A program made the position numbers and the translations under genes. A DNA stretch of 64,000 nucleotides, taken from contig JABFTP020000181.1 in NCBI GenBank assembly GCA_013387265.2, forward strand, positions 1 through 64,000, in the 5' to 3' direction. This DNA is from Cryptolaemus montrouzieri (Eukaryota > Arthropoda > Insecta > Coleoptera > Coccinellidae). Positions 25,230 to 38,171 of the stretch are shown piece after piece (position 1 is the first letter of the stretch; each line of letters begins with the position of its first letter). Under the pieces are notes generated by a model that saw nothing but the letters and a program-made list of their open reading frames with translations, had not been told where the DNA came from and searched no databases.

Positions 25230-25399
25230 CGTGATATCTTTGATAAGCTCTTATTTACACTTCATATACTTGAACATGCAGTCTCAGTTATATGAGGGTA
25301 AAGTGTCCTAGCTAGATGGGTAAGATGAGACAGAAACATGAACTTAGAAAGTGCTGTATGAAAGGGACCTAATTGTTTTGAACTGTGTGATAGCACATT

Positions 25400-25605
25400 G
25401 ATTGGGAACATGCGGGAAATGTGCAAGATGGGATTGTGAATGGTGAGATCCTCGAGTTAATCTTGGGAAACTGTTTCATAGAAACATTCCGATCAACAAA
25501 ATGATTGGGAACTTGCGGGAAATGTGCAAGAGGGGAATGTGAATGGTGAGATCCTCGAGTTAATCTTGGGAAACTGTTTCATAGAAACATTCCGATCAAC
25601 AAAAT
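25400..25605 (-). repeat. 103-bp tandem duplication within B (second occurrence)
   Basis: The same duplication as at 23148-23353, with the same AAAATGATTGGG join. The first member reads AAGATGGGATTG, one base different from the earlier copy. It was inherited through the 2252-bp duplication rather than formed again. Confidence 0.88.
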
Positions 25606-26034
25606 GAGAGAAAAGTACCAAATTAGAGTTTGGGAGGAAGTGGTATGCATTGAAAACGGAACCAAAATGCGGCAGAGAAATTCAGAAGCCAGTAAACGAG
25701 AAAAATGAGGAAATGGGCCTAGAGGTAAAAGTTAGTAGTTGAAATGTGAGGAAATGCATAGAGAGTATAGAACAGGTATAAAGAACTACAGGGAATAGCG
25801 GAAGTAGTTGGCGAAACGACAGGGCGGAAGAATATGCAGGTTCAAATTCTCAGTGATAAAATTCGTTTGTTAAGGCGAAAGGAATACGAAAGGGATATTG
25901 CAAGTAATAAGAGACGTTGATGAGTTAAGGACAGAGATTGAGTACGGAATAACAGTTCTTCAGCAAAGTGTGAAGTAGGAACAGAAGGCAAAGGCCGAAA
26001 TGATCTAGGAAATGAGAAGCGCAATAAGAATTTA

Positions 26035-26433
26035 TTAGGAAGAATAACAAAGAGATTCCTTACCATATAGAGTCGTGAGTAATTTTTTCTGTTTGGAAAT
26101 TGGTGGAGTACGAGTTTCAGGACAGAAGGGTTTATCACTGTGACGATCATGAATATGTTTGGGATATTCAAAGTTTACCTCCTGAAAATAACCAACTGGA
26201 TTTTCATCGGGAATCGTAGTAACGTAAAAGTCAGTATCACCAAATTCAAAGCCACCATAGGGAAGACTTTGACTCATTGCACAGCCATAGAGATTATTAG
26301 TGTCAGTAAAGAGCGTGTATTTTGTAGGAATTTGAGGGTTTAATTCAATCATATATTTGTTAATACTTTCAGAATATTTCTTGGAACATTGGCATATTCC
26401 TCCACGTATACCCCTTTCCAGAAAGTTTACCAT
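26035..26433 (-). pseudogene. PolB fragment, reverse copy 3
   Basis: A complete 132-codon frame with Glu30 as in reverse copy 1, which it matches through the 2252-bp duplication, but with the common His93. The downstream overlapping frame is also of the copy-1 type. It is the last copy before the regular array. Confidence 0.88.
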
Positions 26434-26840
26434 CGTGATATCTTTGATAAGCTTTTATTTACACTTCATATACTTGAACATGCAGTCTCAGTTATATGAG
26501 GGTAAAGTGTCCTAGCTAGATGGGTCAGATGAGACAGAAACATGAACTTAGAAAGTGCTGTATGAAAGGGACCTAATTGTTTTGAACTGTGTGATAGCAC
26601 ATTGATTGGGAACTTGCGGGAAATGTGCAAGAGGGGAATGTGAATGGTGAGATCCTCGAGTTAATCTTGGGAAACTGTTTCATAGAAACATTCCGATCAA
26701 CAAAATGAGAGAAAAATACCAAATGAGAGTTTGGGAGGAAGTGGTATGCATTGAAAACGGAACCAAAATGCGGCAGAGAAATTCAGAAGCCAGTAAACGA
26801 GAAAAATGAGGAAATGGGCCTAGAGGTAAAAGTTAGTAGT

Positions 26841-26860
26841 TGAAATGCCTAGAGAGTATA
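26841..26860 (-). other. 10-bp deletion between GAAATG direct repeats
   Basis: Other B units read GAAATG, four bases, then GAAATG. This unit has a single GAAATG before CCTAGAGAG, a simple slippage product. With a 1-bp loss near 27070 and 5 bp gained in the PolB fragment, it accounts for the 1098-bp spacing of this unit. Confidence 0.85.
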
Positions 26861-27127
26861 GAACAGGTATAAAGAACTACAGGGAATAGCGGAAGTAGTT
26901 GGCGAAACGACAGGGCGGAAGAATATGCAGGTTCAAATTCTCAGTGAGAAAAGTCGTTTGTTAAGGCGAAAGGAATACGAAAGGGATATTGCAAGTAATA
27001 AGAGACGTTGATGAGGTAAGAAAGACAGAGATTGAGTACGGAATAACAGTTCTTCAGCGAAGTGTGAAGTAGGAACAGAAGAAAAGGCGGAAATGATCTA
27101 GGAAATGAGAAGCGCAATAAGAATTTA

Positions 27128-27531
27128 TTAGGAAGAATAACAAAGAGATTCCTTATCATATAGAGTCGTGAGTAATTTTTTCTGTTTGGAAATTGGTGGA
27201 GTACGAGTTTCAGGACAGAAGGGTTTATCACTGTGACGATCATGAATATGTTTGGGATATTCAAAGTTTACCTCCTGAAAATAACCAACTGGATTTTCAT
27301 GGGGAATCGTAGTAACGTCAGGAAAGTCAGTATCACCAAATTCAAAGAACCACCATAGGGAAGACTTTGACTCATTGCACAGCCATAGAGATTATTAGTG
27401 TCAGTAAAGAGCGTGTATTTTGTAGGAATTTGAGGGTTTAAGTCAATCATATATTTGTTAATACTTTCAGAATATTTCTTGGAACATTGGCATATTCCTC
27501 CACGTATACCCCTTTCCAGAAAGTTTACCAT
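27128..27531 (-). pseudogene. PolB fragment, reverse copy 4, frameshifted
   Basis: Two insertions set this copy apart: 3 bp near 27320 (GTCAGGAAAGTC) and 2 bp near 27347 (AAAGAACCACC). In the coding direction, the 2-bp insertion comes first and shifts the frame right after LPYGG. The frame from Met therefore ends at 27268 after 87 codons. Motif A is intact upstream. It is the only frameshift at this position among the twenty copies. Confidence 0.88.
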
Positions 27532-28236
27532 CGTGATATCTTTGATAAGCTCTTATTTACACTTCATATACTTGAACATGCAGTCTCAGTTATATGAGGG
27601 TAAAGTGTCCTAGCTAGATGGGTCAGATGAGACAGAAACATGAGCTTAGAAAGTGCTGTATGAAAGGGACCTAATTGTTTTGAACTGTGTGATAGCACAT
27701 TGATTGGGAACGTGCGGGAAATGTGCAAGAGGAGAATGTGAATGGTGAGATCCTCGAGTTAATCTTGGGAAACTGTTTCATAGAAACATTCCGATCAACA
27801 AAATGAGAGAAAAATACCAAATGAGAGTTTGGGAGGAAGTGGTATGCATTGAAAACGGAACCAAAATGCGGCAGAGAAATTCAGAAGCCAGTAAACGAGA
27901 AAAATGAGGAAATGGGCCTAGAGGTAAAAGTTAGTAGTTGAAATGTGAGGAAAAGCCTAGAGAGTATAGAACAGGTATAAAGAACTACAGGGAATAGCGT
28001 AAGTAGTTGGCGAAACGACAGGGCGGAAGAATATGCAGGTTCAAATTCTCAGTGAGAAAAGTCGTTTGTTAAGGCGAAAGGAATACGAAAGGGATATTGC
28101 AAGTAATAAGAGACGTTGATGAGGTAAGAAAGACAGAGATTGAGTACGAAATAACAGTTCTTCAGCGAAGTGTGAAGTAGGAACAGAAGGAAAAGGCGGA
28201 AATGATCTAGGAAATGAGAAGCGCAATAAGAGATTA

Positions 28237-28635
28237 TTAGGAAGAATAACAAAGAGATTCCTTATCATATAGAGTCGTGAGTAATTTTTTCTGTTTGGAA
28301 ATTGGTGGAGTACGAGTTTCAGGACAGAAGGGTTTATCACTGTGACGATCATGAATATGTTTGGGATATTCAAAGTTTACCTCCTGAAAATAACCAACTG
28401 GATTTTCATCGGGAATCGTAGTAACGTAAAAGTCAGTATCACCAAATTCAAAGCCACCATAGGGAAGACTTTGACTCATTGCACAGCCATAGAGATTATT
28501 AGTGTCAGTAAAGAGCGTGTATTTTGTAGGAATTTGAGGGTTTAAGTCAATCATATATTTGTTAATACTTTCAGAATATTTCTTGGAACATTGGCATATT
28601 CCTCCACGTATACCCCTTTCCAGAAAGTTTACCAT
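28237..28635 (-). pseudogene. PolB fragment, reverse copy 5
   Basis: An unbroken 132-codon frame with Asp124 (LYDK), which fits the polymerase family better than the Gly124 of most copies. Just beyond the stop the unit has AGATTATTAG in place of AATTTATTAG, the marker of the four-unit pattern. Confidence 0.88.
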
Positions 28636-29340
28636 CGTGATATCTTTGATAAGCTCTTATTTACACTTCATATACTTGAACATGCAGTCTCAGTTATATG
28701 AGGGTAAAGTGTCCTAGCTAGATGGGTCAGATGAGACAGAAACATGAACTTAGAAAGTGCTGTATGAAAGGGACCTAATTGTTTTGAACTGTGTGATAGC
28801 ACATTGATTGGGAACGTGCAGGAAATGTGCAAGAGGGGAATGTGAATGGTGAGATCCTCGAGTTAATCTTGGGAAACTGTTTCATAGAAACATTCCGATC
28901 AACAAAATGAGAGAAAAATACCAAATGAGAGTTTGGGAGGAAGTGGTATGCATTGAAAACGGAACCAAAATGCGGCAGAGAAATTCAGAAGCCAGTAAAC
29001 GAGAAAAATGAGGAAATGGGCCTAGAGGTAAAAGTTAGTAGTTGAAATGTGAGGAAATGCCTAGAGAGTATAGAACAGGTATAAAGAACTACAGGGAATA
29101 GCGGAAGTAGTTGGCGAAACGACAGGGCGGAAGAATATGCAGGTTCAAATTCTCAGTGAGAAAAGTCGTTTGTTAAGGCGAAAGGAATACGAAAGGGATA
29201 TTGCAGGTAATAAGAGACGTTGATGAGGTAAGAAAGACAGAGATTGAGTACGAAATAACAGTTCTTCAGCAAAGTGTGAAGTAGGAACAGAAGGCAAAGG
29301 CGGAAATGATCTAGGAAATGAGAAGCGCAATAAGAATTTA

Positions 29341-29739
29341 TTAGGAAGAATAACAAAGAGATTCCTTACCATATAGAGTCGTGAGTAATTTTTTCTGTTT
29401 GGAAATTGGTGGAGTACGAGTTTCAGGACAGAAGGGTTTATCACTGTGACGATCATGAATATGTTTGGGATATTCAAAGTTTACCTCCTGAAAATAACCA
29501 ACTGGATTTTCATCGGGAATCGTAGTAACGTAAAAGTCAGTATCACCAAATTCAAAGCCACCATAGGGAAGACTTTGACTCATTGCACAGCCATAGAGAT
29601 TATTAGTGTCAGTAAAGAGCGTGTATTTTGTAGGAATTTGAGGGTTTAAGTCAATCATATATTTGTTAATACTTTCAGAATATTTCTTGGAACATTGGCA
29701 TATTCCTCCACGTATACCCCTTTCCAGAAAGTTTACCAT
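29341..29739 (-). pseudogene. PolB fragment, reverse copy 6
   Basis: The common reverse type: unbroken frame, Asp30, His93, Gly124. The unit downstream has GGCAAAGGCGG and GCAGGTAATAAG. Confidence 0.88.
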
Positions 29740-30444
29740 CGTGATATCTTTGATAAGCTCTTATTTACACTTCATATACTTGAACATGCAGTCTCAGTTA
29801 TATGAGGGTAAAGTGTCCTAGCTAGATGGGTCAGATGAGACAGAAACATGAACTTAGAAAGTGCTGTATGAAAGGGACCTAATTGTTTTGAACTGTGTGA
29901 TAGCACATTGATTGGGAACGTGCGGGAAATGTGCAAGAGGGGAATGTGAATGGTGAGATCCTCGAGTTAATCTTGGGAAACTGTTTCATAGAAACATTCC
30001 GATCAACAAAATGAGAGAAAAATACCAAATGAGAGTTTGGGAGGAAGTGGTATGCATTGAAAACGGAACCAAAATGCGGCAGAGAAATTCAGAAGCCAGT
30101 AAACGAGAAAAATGAGGAAATGGGCCTAGAGGTAAAAGTTAGTAGTTGAAATGTGAGGAAATGCCTAGAGAGTATAGAACAGGTATAAAGAACTACAGGG
30201 AATAGCGGAAGTAGTTGGCGAAACGACAGGGCGGAAGAATATGCAGGTTCAAATTCTCAGTGAGAAAAGTCGTTTGTTAAGGCGAAAGGAATACGAAAGG
30301 GATATTGCAGGTAATAAGAGACGTTGATGAGGTAAGAAAGACAGAGATTGAGTACGAAATAACAGTTCTTCAGCAAAGTGTGAAGTAGGAACAGAAGGAA
30401 AAGGCGGAAATGATCTAGGAAATGAGAAGCGCAATAAGAATTTA

Positions 30445-30843
30445 TTAGGAAGAATAACAAAGAGATTCCTTACCATATAGAGTCGTGAGTAATTTTTTCT
30501 GTTTGGAAATTGGTGGAGTACGAGTTTCAGGACAGAAGGGTTTATCACTGTGACGATCATGAATATGTTTGGGATATTCAAAGTTTACCTCCTGAAAATA
30601 ACCAACTGGATTTTCATCGGGAATCGTAGTAACGTAAAAGTCAGTATCACCAAATTCAAAGCCACCATAGGGAAGACTTTGACTCATTGCACAGCCATAG
30701 AGATTATTAGTGTCAGTAAAGAGCGTGTATTTTGTAGGAATTTGAGGGTTTAAGTCAATCATATATTTGTTAATACTTTCAGAATATTTCTTGGAACATT
30801 GGCATATTCCTCCACGTATACCCCTTTCCAGAAAGTTTACCAT
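30445..30843 (-). pseudogene. PolB fragment, reverse copy 7
   Basis: Encodes the same 132 residues as reverse copy 6. Its unit shares the GCAGGTAATAAG marker with copies 6, 11 and 17. Confidence 0.88.
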
Positions 30844-31548
30844 CGTGATATCTTTGATAAGCTCTTATTTACACTTCATATACTTGAACATGCAGTCTCA
30901 GTTATATGAGGGTAAAGTGTCCTAGCTAGATGGGTCAGATGAGACAGAAACATGAACTTAGAAAGTGCTGTATGAAAGGGACCTAATTGTTTTGAACTGT
31001 GTGATAGCACATTGATTGGGAACGTGCGGGAAATGTGCAAGAGGGGAATGTGAATGGTGAGATCCTCGAGTTAATCTTGGGAAACTGTTTCATAGAAACA
31101 TTCCGATCAACAAAATGAGAGAAAAATACCAAATGAGAGTTTGGGAGGAAGTGGTATGCATTGAAAACGGAACCAAAATGCGGCAGAGAAATTCAGAAGC
31201 CAGTAAACGAGAAAAATGAGGAAATGGGCCTAGAGGTAAAAGTTAGTAGTTGAAATGTGAGGAAATGCCTAGAGAGTATAGAACAGGTATAAAGAACTAC
31301 AGGGAATAGCGGAAGTAGTTGGCGAAACGACAGGGCGGAAGAATATGCAGGTTCAAATTCTCAGTGAGAAAAGTCGTTTGTTAAGGCGAAAGGAATACGA
31401 AAGGGATATTGCAAGTAATAAGAGACGTTGATGAGGTAAGAAAGACAGAGATTGAGTACGAAATAACAGTTCTTCAGCGAAGTGTGAAGTAGGAACAGAA
31501 GGAAAAGGCGGAAATGATCTAGGAAATGAGAAGCGCAATAAGAATTTA

Positions 31549-31947
31549 TTAGGAAGAATAACAAAGAGATTCCTTACCATATAGAGTCGTGAGTAATTTT
31601 TTCTGTTTGGAAATTGGTGGAGTACGAGTTTCAGGACAGAAGGGTTTATCACTGTGACGATCATGAATATGTTTGGGATATTCAAAGTTTACCTCCTGAA
31701 AATAACCAACTGGATTTTCATCGGGAATCGTAGTAACGTAAAAGTCAGTATCACCAAATTCAAAACCACCATAGGGAAGACTTTGACTCATTGCACAGCC
31801 ATAGAGATTATTAGTGTCAGTAAAGAGCGTGTATTTTGTAGGAATTTGAGGGTTTAAGTCAATCATATATTTGTTAATACTTTCAGAATATTTCTTGGAA
31901 CATTGGCATATTCCTCCACGTATACCCCTTTCCAGAAAGTTTACCAT
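31549..31947 (-). pseudogene. PolB fragment, reverse copy 8
   Basis: The common protein type with one silent change in the GGF codons (CAAAACCACC on the plus strand), shared only with reverse copies 15 and 18. That links these non-adjacent units by descent. Confidence 0.88.
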
Positions 31948-32652
31948 CGTGATATCTTTGATAAGCTCTTATTTACACTTCATATACTTGAACATGCAGT
32001 CTCAGTTATATGAGGGTAAAGTGTCCTAGCTAGATGGGTCAGATGAGACAGAAACATGAACTTAGAAAGTGCTGTATGAAAGGGACCTAATTGTTTTGAA
32101 CTGTGTGATAGCACATTGATTGGGAACGTGCGGGAAATGTGCAAGAGGAGAATGTGAATGGTGAGATCCTCGAGTTAATCTTGGGAAACTGTTTCATAGA
32201 AACATTCCGATCAACAAAATGAGAGAAAAATACCAAATGAGAGTTTGGGAGGAAGTGGTATGCATTGAAAACGGAACCAAAATGCGGCAGAGAAATTCAG
32301 AAGCCAGTAAACGAGAAAAATGAGGAAATGGGCCTAGAGGTAAAAGTTAGTAGTTGAAATGTGAGGAAATGCCTAGAGAGTATAGAACAGGTATAAAGAA
32401 CTACAGGGAATAGCGTAAGTAGTTGGCGAAACGACAGGGCGGAAGAATATGCAGGTTCAAATTCTCAGTGAGAAAAGTCGTTTGTTAAGGCGAAAGGAAT
32501 ACGAAAGGGATATTGCAAGTAATAAGAGACGTTGATGAGGTAAGAAAGACAGAGATTGAGTACGAAATAACAGTTCTTCAGCGAAGTGTGAAGTAGGAAC
32601 AGAAGGAAAAGGCGGAAATGATCTAGGAAATGAGAAGCGCAATAAGAGATTA

Positions 32653-33051
32653 TTAGGAAGAATAACAAAGAGATTCCTTATCATATAGAGTCGTGAGTAA
32701 TTTTTTCTGTTTGGAAATTGGTGGAGTACGAGTTTCAGGACAGAAGGGTTTATCACTGTGACGATCATGAATATGTTTGGGATATTCAAAGTTTACCTCC
32801 TGAAAATAACCAACTGGATTTTCATCGGGAATCGTAGTAACGTAAAAGTCAGTATCACCAAATTCAAAGCCACCATAGGGAAGACTTTGACTCATTGCAC
32901 AGCCATAGAGATTATTAGTGTCAGTAAAGAGCGTGTATTTTGTAGGAATTTGAGGGTTTAAGTCAATCATATATTTGTTAATACTTTCAGAATATTTCTT
33001 GGAACATTGGCATATTCCTCCACGTATACCCCTTTCCAGAAAGTTTACCAT
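32653..33051 (-). pseudogene. PolB fragment, reverse copy 9
   Basis: Asp124 type with the AGATTATTAG marker, 4416 bp from the same marker in copy 5. It opens the second block of the four-unit pattern. Confidence 0.88.
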
Positions 33052-33756
33052 CGTGATATCTTTGATAAGCTCTTATTTACACTTCATATACTTGAACATG
33101 CAGTCTCAGTTATATGAGGGTAAAGTGTCCTAGCTAGATGGGTCAGATGAGACAGAAACATGAACTTAGAAAGTGCTGTATGAAAGGGACCTAATTGTTT
33201 TGAACTGTGTGATAGCACATTGATTGGGAACGTGCGGGAAATGTGCAAGAGGGGAATGTGAATGGTGAGATCCTCGAGTTAATCTTGGGAAACTGTTTCA
33301 TAGAAACATTCCGATCAACAAAATGAGAGAAAAATACCAAATGAGAGTTTGGGAGGAAGTGGTATGCATTGAAAACGGAACCAAAATGCGGCAGAGAAAT
33401 TCAGAAGCCAGTAAACGAGAAAAATGAGGAAATGGGCCTAGAGGTAAAAGTTAGTAGTTGAAATGTGAGGAAATGCCTAGAGAGTATAGAACAGGTATAA
33501 AGAACTACAGGGAATAGCGGAAGTAGTTGGCGAAACGACAGGGCGGAAGAATATGCAGGTTCAAATTCTCAGTGAGAAAAGTCGTTTGTTAAGGCGAAAG
33601 GAATACGAAAGGGATATTGCAAGTAATAAGAGACGTTGATGAGGTAAGAAAGACAGAGATTGAGTACGGAATAACAGTTCTTCAGCAAAGTGTGAAGTAG
33701 GAACAGAAGGAAAAGGCGGAAATGATCTAGGAAATGAGAAGCGCAATAAGAATTTA

Positions 33757-34155
33757 TTAGGAAGAATAACAAAGAGATTCCTTACCATATAGAGTCGTGA
33801 GTAATTTTTTCTGTTTGGAAATTGGTGGAGTACGAGTTTCAGGACAGAAGGGTTTATCACTGTGACGATCATGAATATGTTTGGGATATTCAAAGTTTAC
33901 CTCCTGAAAATAACCAACTGGATTTTCATCGGGAATCGTAGTAACGTAAAAGTCAGTATCACCAAATTCAAAGCCACCATAGGGAAGACTTTGACTCATT
34001 GCACAGCCATAGAGATTATTAGTGTCAGTAAAGAGCGTGTATTTTGTAGGAATTTGAGGGTTTAAGTCAATCATATATTTGTTAATACTTTCAGAATATT
34101 TCTTGGAACATTGGCATATTCCTCCACGTATACCCCTTTCCAGAAAGTTTACCAT
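33757..34155 (-). pseudogene. PolB fragment, reverse copy 10
   Basis: The common Gly124 type. The unit downstream has GCAAGTAATAAG with CGGAATAAC, the same combination as copy 14 four units away. Confidence 0.88.
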
Positions 34156-34860
34156 CGTGATATCTTTGATAAGCTCTTATTTACACTTCATATACTTGAA
34201 CATGCAGTCTCAGTTATATGAGGGTAAAGTGTCCTAGCTAGATGGGTCAGATGAGACAGAAACATGAACTTAGAAAGTGCTGTATGAAAGGGACCTAATT
34301 GTTTTGAACTGTGTGATAGCACATTGATTGGGAACGTGCGGGAAATGTGCAAGAGGGGAATGTGAATGGTGAGATCCTCGAGTTAATCTTGGGAAACTGT
34401 TTCATAGAAACATTCCGATCAACAAAATGAGAGAAAAATACCAAATGAGAGTTTGGGAGGAAGTGGTATGCATTGAAAACGGAACCAAAATGCGGCAGAG
34501 AAATTCAGAAGCCAGTAAACGAGAAAAATGAGGAAATGGGCCTAGAGGTAAAAGTTAGTAGTTGAAATGTGAGGAAATGCCTAGAGAGTATAGAACAGGT
34601 ATAAAGAACTACAGGGAATAGCGGAAGTAGTTGGCGAAACGACAGGGCGGAAGAATATGCAGGTTCAAATTCTCAGTGAGAAAAGTCGTTTGTTAAGGCG
34701 AAAGGAATACGAAAGGGATATTGCAGGTAATAAGAGACGTTGATGAGGTAAGAAAGACAGAGATTGAGTACGGAATAACAGTTCTTCAGCAAAGTGTGAA
34801 GTAGGAACAGAAGGAAAAGGCGGAAATGATCTAGGAAATGAGAAGCGCAATAAGAATTTA

Positions 34861-35259
34861 TTAGGAAGAATAACAAAGAGATTCCTTACCATATAGAGTC
34901 GTGAGTAATTTTTTCTGTTTGGAAATTGGTGGAGTACGAGTTTCAGGACAGAAGGGTTTATCACTGTGACGATCATGAATATGTTTGGGATATTCAAAGT
35001 TTACCTCCTGAAAATAACCAACTGGATTTTCATCGGGAATCGTAGTAACGTAAAAGTCAGTATCACCAAATTCAAAGCCACCATAGGGAAGACTTTGACT
35101 CATTGCACAGCCATAGAGATTATTAGTGTCAGTAAAGAGCGTGTATTTTGTAGGAATTTGAGGGTTTAAGTCAATCATATATTTGTTAATACTTTCAGAA
35201 TATTTCTTGGAACATTGGCATATTCCTCCACGTATACCCCTTTCCAGAAAGTTTACCAT
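34861..35259 (-). pseudogene. PolB fragment, reverse copy 11
   Basis: The common Gly124 type. The downstream combination GCAGGTAATAAG with CGGAATAAC is shared with copy 17. The next unit boundary has the one-base-shorter GAGGGAATG. Confidence 0.88.
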
Positions 35260-35963
35260 CGTGATATCTTTGATAAGCTCTTATTTACACTTCATATACT
35301 TGAACATGCAGTCTCAGTTATATGAGGGTAAAGTGTCCTAGCTAGATGGGTCAGATGAGACAGAAACATGAACTTAGAAAGTGCTGTATGAAAGGGACCT
35401 AATTGTTTTGAACTGTGTGATAGCACATTGATTGGGAACGTGCGGGAAATGTGCAAGAGGGAATGTGAATGGTGAGATCCTCGAGTTAATCTTGGGAAAC
35501 TGTTTCATAGAAACATTCCGATCAACAAAATGAGAGAAAAATACCAAATGAGAGTTTGGGAGGAAGTGGTATGCATTGAAAACGGAACCAAAATGCGGCA
35601 GAGAAATTCAGAAGCCAGTAAACGAGAAAAATGAGGAAATGGGCCTAGAGGTAAAAGTTAGTAGTTGAAATGTGAGGAAAAGCCTAGAGAGTATAGAACA
35701 GGTATAAAGAACTACAGGGAATAGCGGAAGTAGTTGGCGAAACGACAGGGCGGAAGAATATGCAGGTTCAAATTCTCAGTGAGAAAAGTCGTTTGTTAAG
35801 GCGAAAGGAATACGAAAGGGATATTGCAAGTAATAAGAGACGTTGATGAGGTAAGAAAGACAGAGATTGAGTACGAAATAACAGTTCTTCAGCGAAGTGT
35901 GAAGTAGGAACAGAAGGAAAAGGCGGAAATGATCTAGGAAATGAGAAGCGCAATAAGAATTTA

Positions 35964-36362
35964 TTAGGAAGAATAACAAAGAGATTCCTTATCATATAGA
36001 GTCGTGAGTAATTTTTTCTGTTTGGAAATTGGTGGAGTACGAGTTTCAGGACAGAAGGGTTTATCACTGTGACGATCATGAATATGTTTGGGATATTCAA
36101 AGTTTACCTCCTGAAAATAACCAACTGGATTTTCATCGGGAATCGTAGTAACGTAAAAGTCAGTATCACCAAATTCAAAGCCACCATAGGGAAGACTTTG
36201 ACTCATTGCACAGCCATAGAGATTATTAGTGTCAGTAAAGAGCGTGTATTTTGTAGGAATTTGAGGGTTTAAGTCAATCATATATTTGTTAATACTTTCA
36301 GAATATTTCTTGGAACATTGGCATATTCCTCCACGTATACCCCTTTCCAGAAAGTTTACCAT
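35964..36362 (-). pseudogene. PolB fragment, reverse copy 12
   Basis: Asp124 type but without AGATTATTAG, so the two markers can separate. The spacing to the previous copy is 1103 bp. Confidence 0.88.
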
Positions 36363-37067
36363 CGTGATATCTTTGATAAGCTCTTATTTACACTTCATAT
36401 ACTTGAACATGCAGTCTCAGTTATATGAGGGTAAAGTGTCCTAGCTAGATGGGTCAGATGAGACAGAAACATGAACTTAGAAAGTGCTGTATGAAAGGGA
36501 CCTAATTGTTTTGAACTGTGTGATAGCACATTGATTGGGAACGTGCGGGAAATGTGCAAGAGGAGAATGTGAATGGTGAGATCCTCGAGTTAATCTTGGG
36601 AAACTGTTTCATAGAAACATTCCGATCAACAAAATGAGAGAAAAATACCAAATGAGAGTTTGGGAGGAAGTGGTATGCATTGAAAACGGAACCAAAATGC
36701 GGCAGAGAAATTCAGAAGCCAGTAAACGAGAAAAATGAGGAAATGGGCCTAGAGGTAAAAGTTAGTAGTTGAAATGTGAGGAAAAGCCTAGAGAGTATAG
36801 AACAGGTATAAAGAACTACAGGGAATAGCGTAAGTAGTTGGCGAAACGACAGGGCGGAAGAATATGCAGGTTCAAATTCTCAGTGAGAAAAGTCGTTTGT
36901 TAAGGCGAAAGGAATACGAAAGGGATATTGCAAGTAATAAGAGACGTTGATGAGGTAAGAAAGACAGAGATTGAGTACGAAATAACAGTTCTTCAGCGAA
37001 GTGTGAAGTAGGAACAGAAGGAAAAGGCGGAAATGATCTAGGAAATGAGAAGCGCAATAAGAGATTA

Positions 37068-37466
37068 TTAGGAAGAATAACAAAGAGATTCCTTATCATA
37101 TAGAGTCGTGAGTAATTTTTTCTGTTTGGAAATTGGTGGAGTACGAGTTTCAGGACAGAAGGGTTTATCACTGTGACGATCATGAATATGTTTGGGATAT
37201 TCAAAGTTTACCTCCTGAAAATAACCAACTGGATTTTCATCGGGAATCGTAGTAACGTAAAAGTCAGTATCACCAAATTCAAAGCCACCATAGGGAAGAC
37301 TTTGACTCATTGCACAGCCATAGAGATTATTAGTGTCAGTAAAGAGCGTGTATTTTGTAGGAATTTGAGGGTTTAAGTCAATCATATATTTGTTAATACT
37401 TTCAGAATATTTCTTGGAACATTGGCATATTCCTCCACGTATACCCCTTTCCAGAAAGTTTACCAT
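37068..37466 (-). pseudogene. PolB fragment, reverse copy 13
   Basis: Asp124 with AGATTATTAG, 4415 bp from the marker in copy 9. It opens the third block of the four-unit pattern. Confidence 0.88.
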
Positions 37467-38171
37467 CGTGATATCTTTGATAAGCTCTTATTTACACTTC
37501 ATATACTTGAACATGCAGTCTCAGTTATATGAGGGTAAAGTGTCCTAGCTAGATGGGTCAGATGAGACAGAAACATGAACTTAGAAAGTGCTGTATGAAA
37601 GGGACCTAATTGTTTTGAACTGTGTGATAGCACATTGATTGGGAACGTGCGGGAAATGTGCAAGAGGGGAATGTGAATGGTGAGATCCTCGAGTTAATCT
37701 TGGGAAACTGTTTCATAGAAACATTCCGATCAACAAAATGAGAGAAAAATACCAAATGAGAGTTTGGGAGGAAGTGGTATGCATTGAAAACGGAACCAAA
37801 ATGCGGCAGAGAAATTCAGAAGCCAGTAAACGAGAAAAATGAGGAAATGGGCCTAGAGGTAAAAGTTAGTAGTTGAAATGTGAGGAAATGCCTAGAGAGT
37901 ATAGAACAGGTATAAAGAACTACAGGGAATAGCGGAAGTAGTTGGCGAAACGACAGGGCGGAAGAATATGCAGGTTCAAATTCTCAGTGAGAAAAGTCGT
38001 TTGTTAAGGCGAAAGGAATACGAAAGGGATATTGCAAGTAATAAGAGACGTTGATGAGGTAAGAAAGACAGAGATTGAGTACGGAATAACAGTTCTTCAG
38101 CAAAGTGTGAAGTAGGAACAGAAGGAAAAGGCGGAAATGATCTAGGAAATGAGAAGCGCAATAAGAATTTA

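Larger units (their letters stand above)
23148..25399 (-). repeat. 2252-bp higher-order unit
   Basis: The segment beginning GATTGGGAACATGCGGG, including the 103-bp duplication, recurs exactly 2252 bp later at 25400. The unit holds one full B copy with Glu30-type PolB, the A' fragment and a truncated PolB copy. Only the start of the second copy remains (to about 26600), after which ordinary 1104-bp B units follow. The rearranged dimer was thus itself duplicated at least once. Confidence 0.85.

Noticed and set aside
28041..28373. 110-codon reverse frame overlapping the end of PolB
   Set aside because: It starts inside the PolB piece in another frame and continues into satellite sequence homologous to A. 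No domain is recognised.
28342..28545. 67-codon forward frame within each reverse B unit
   Set aside because: It is the antisense shadow of the PolB fragment, which has a recognisable family match in the other direction.
28795..28830. CENP-B-box-like motif near GGGAACGTGCGGGAAATG
   Set aside because: The spacing and core bases do not match the known box, so a centromeric role cannot be claimed from this.
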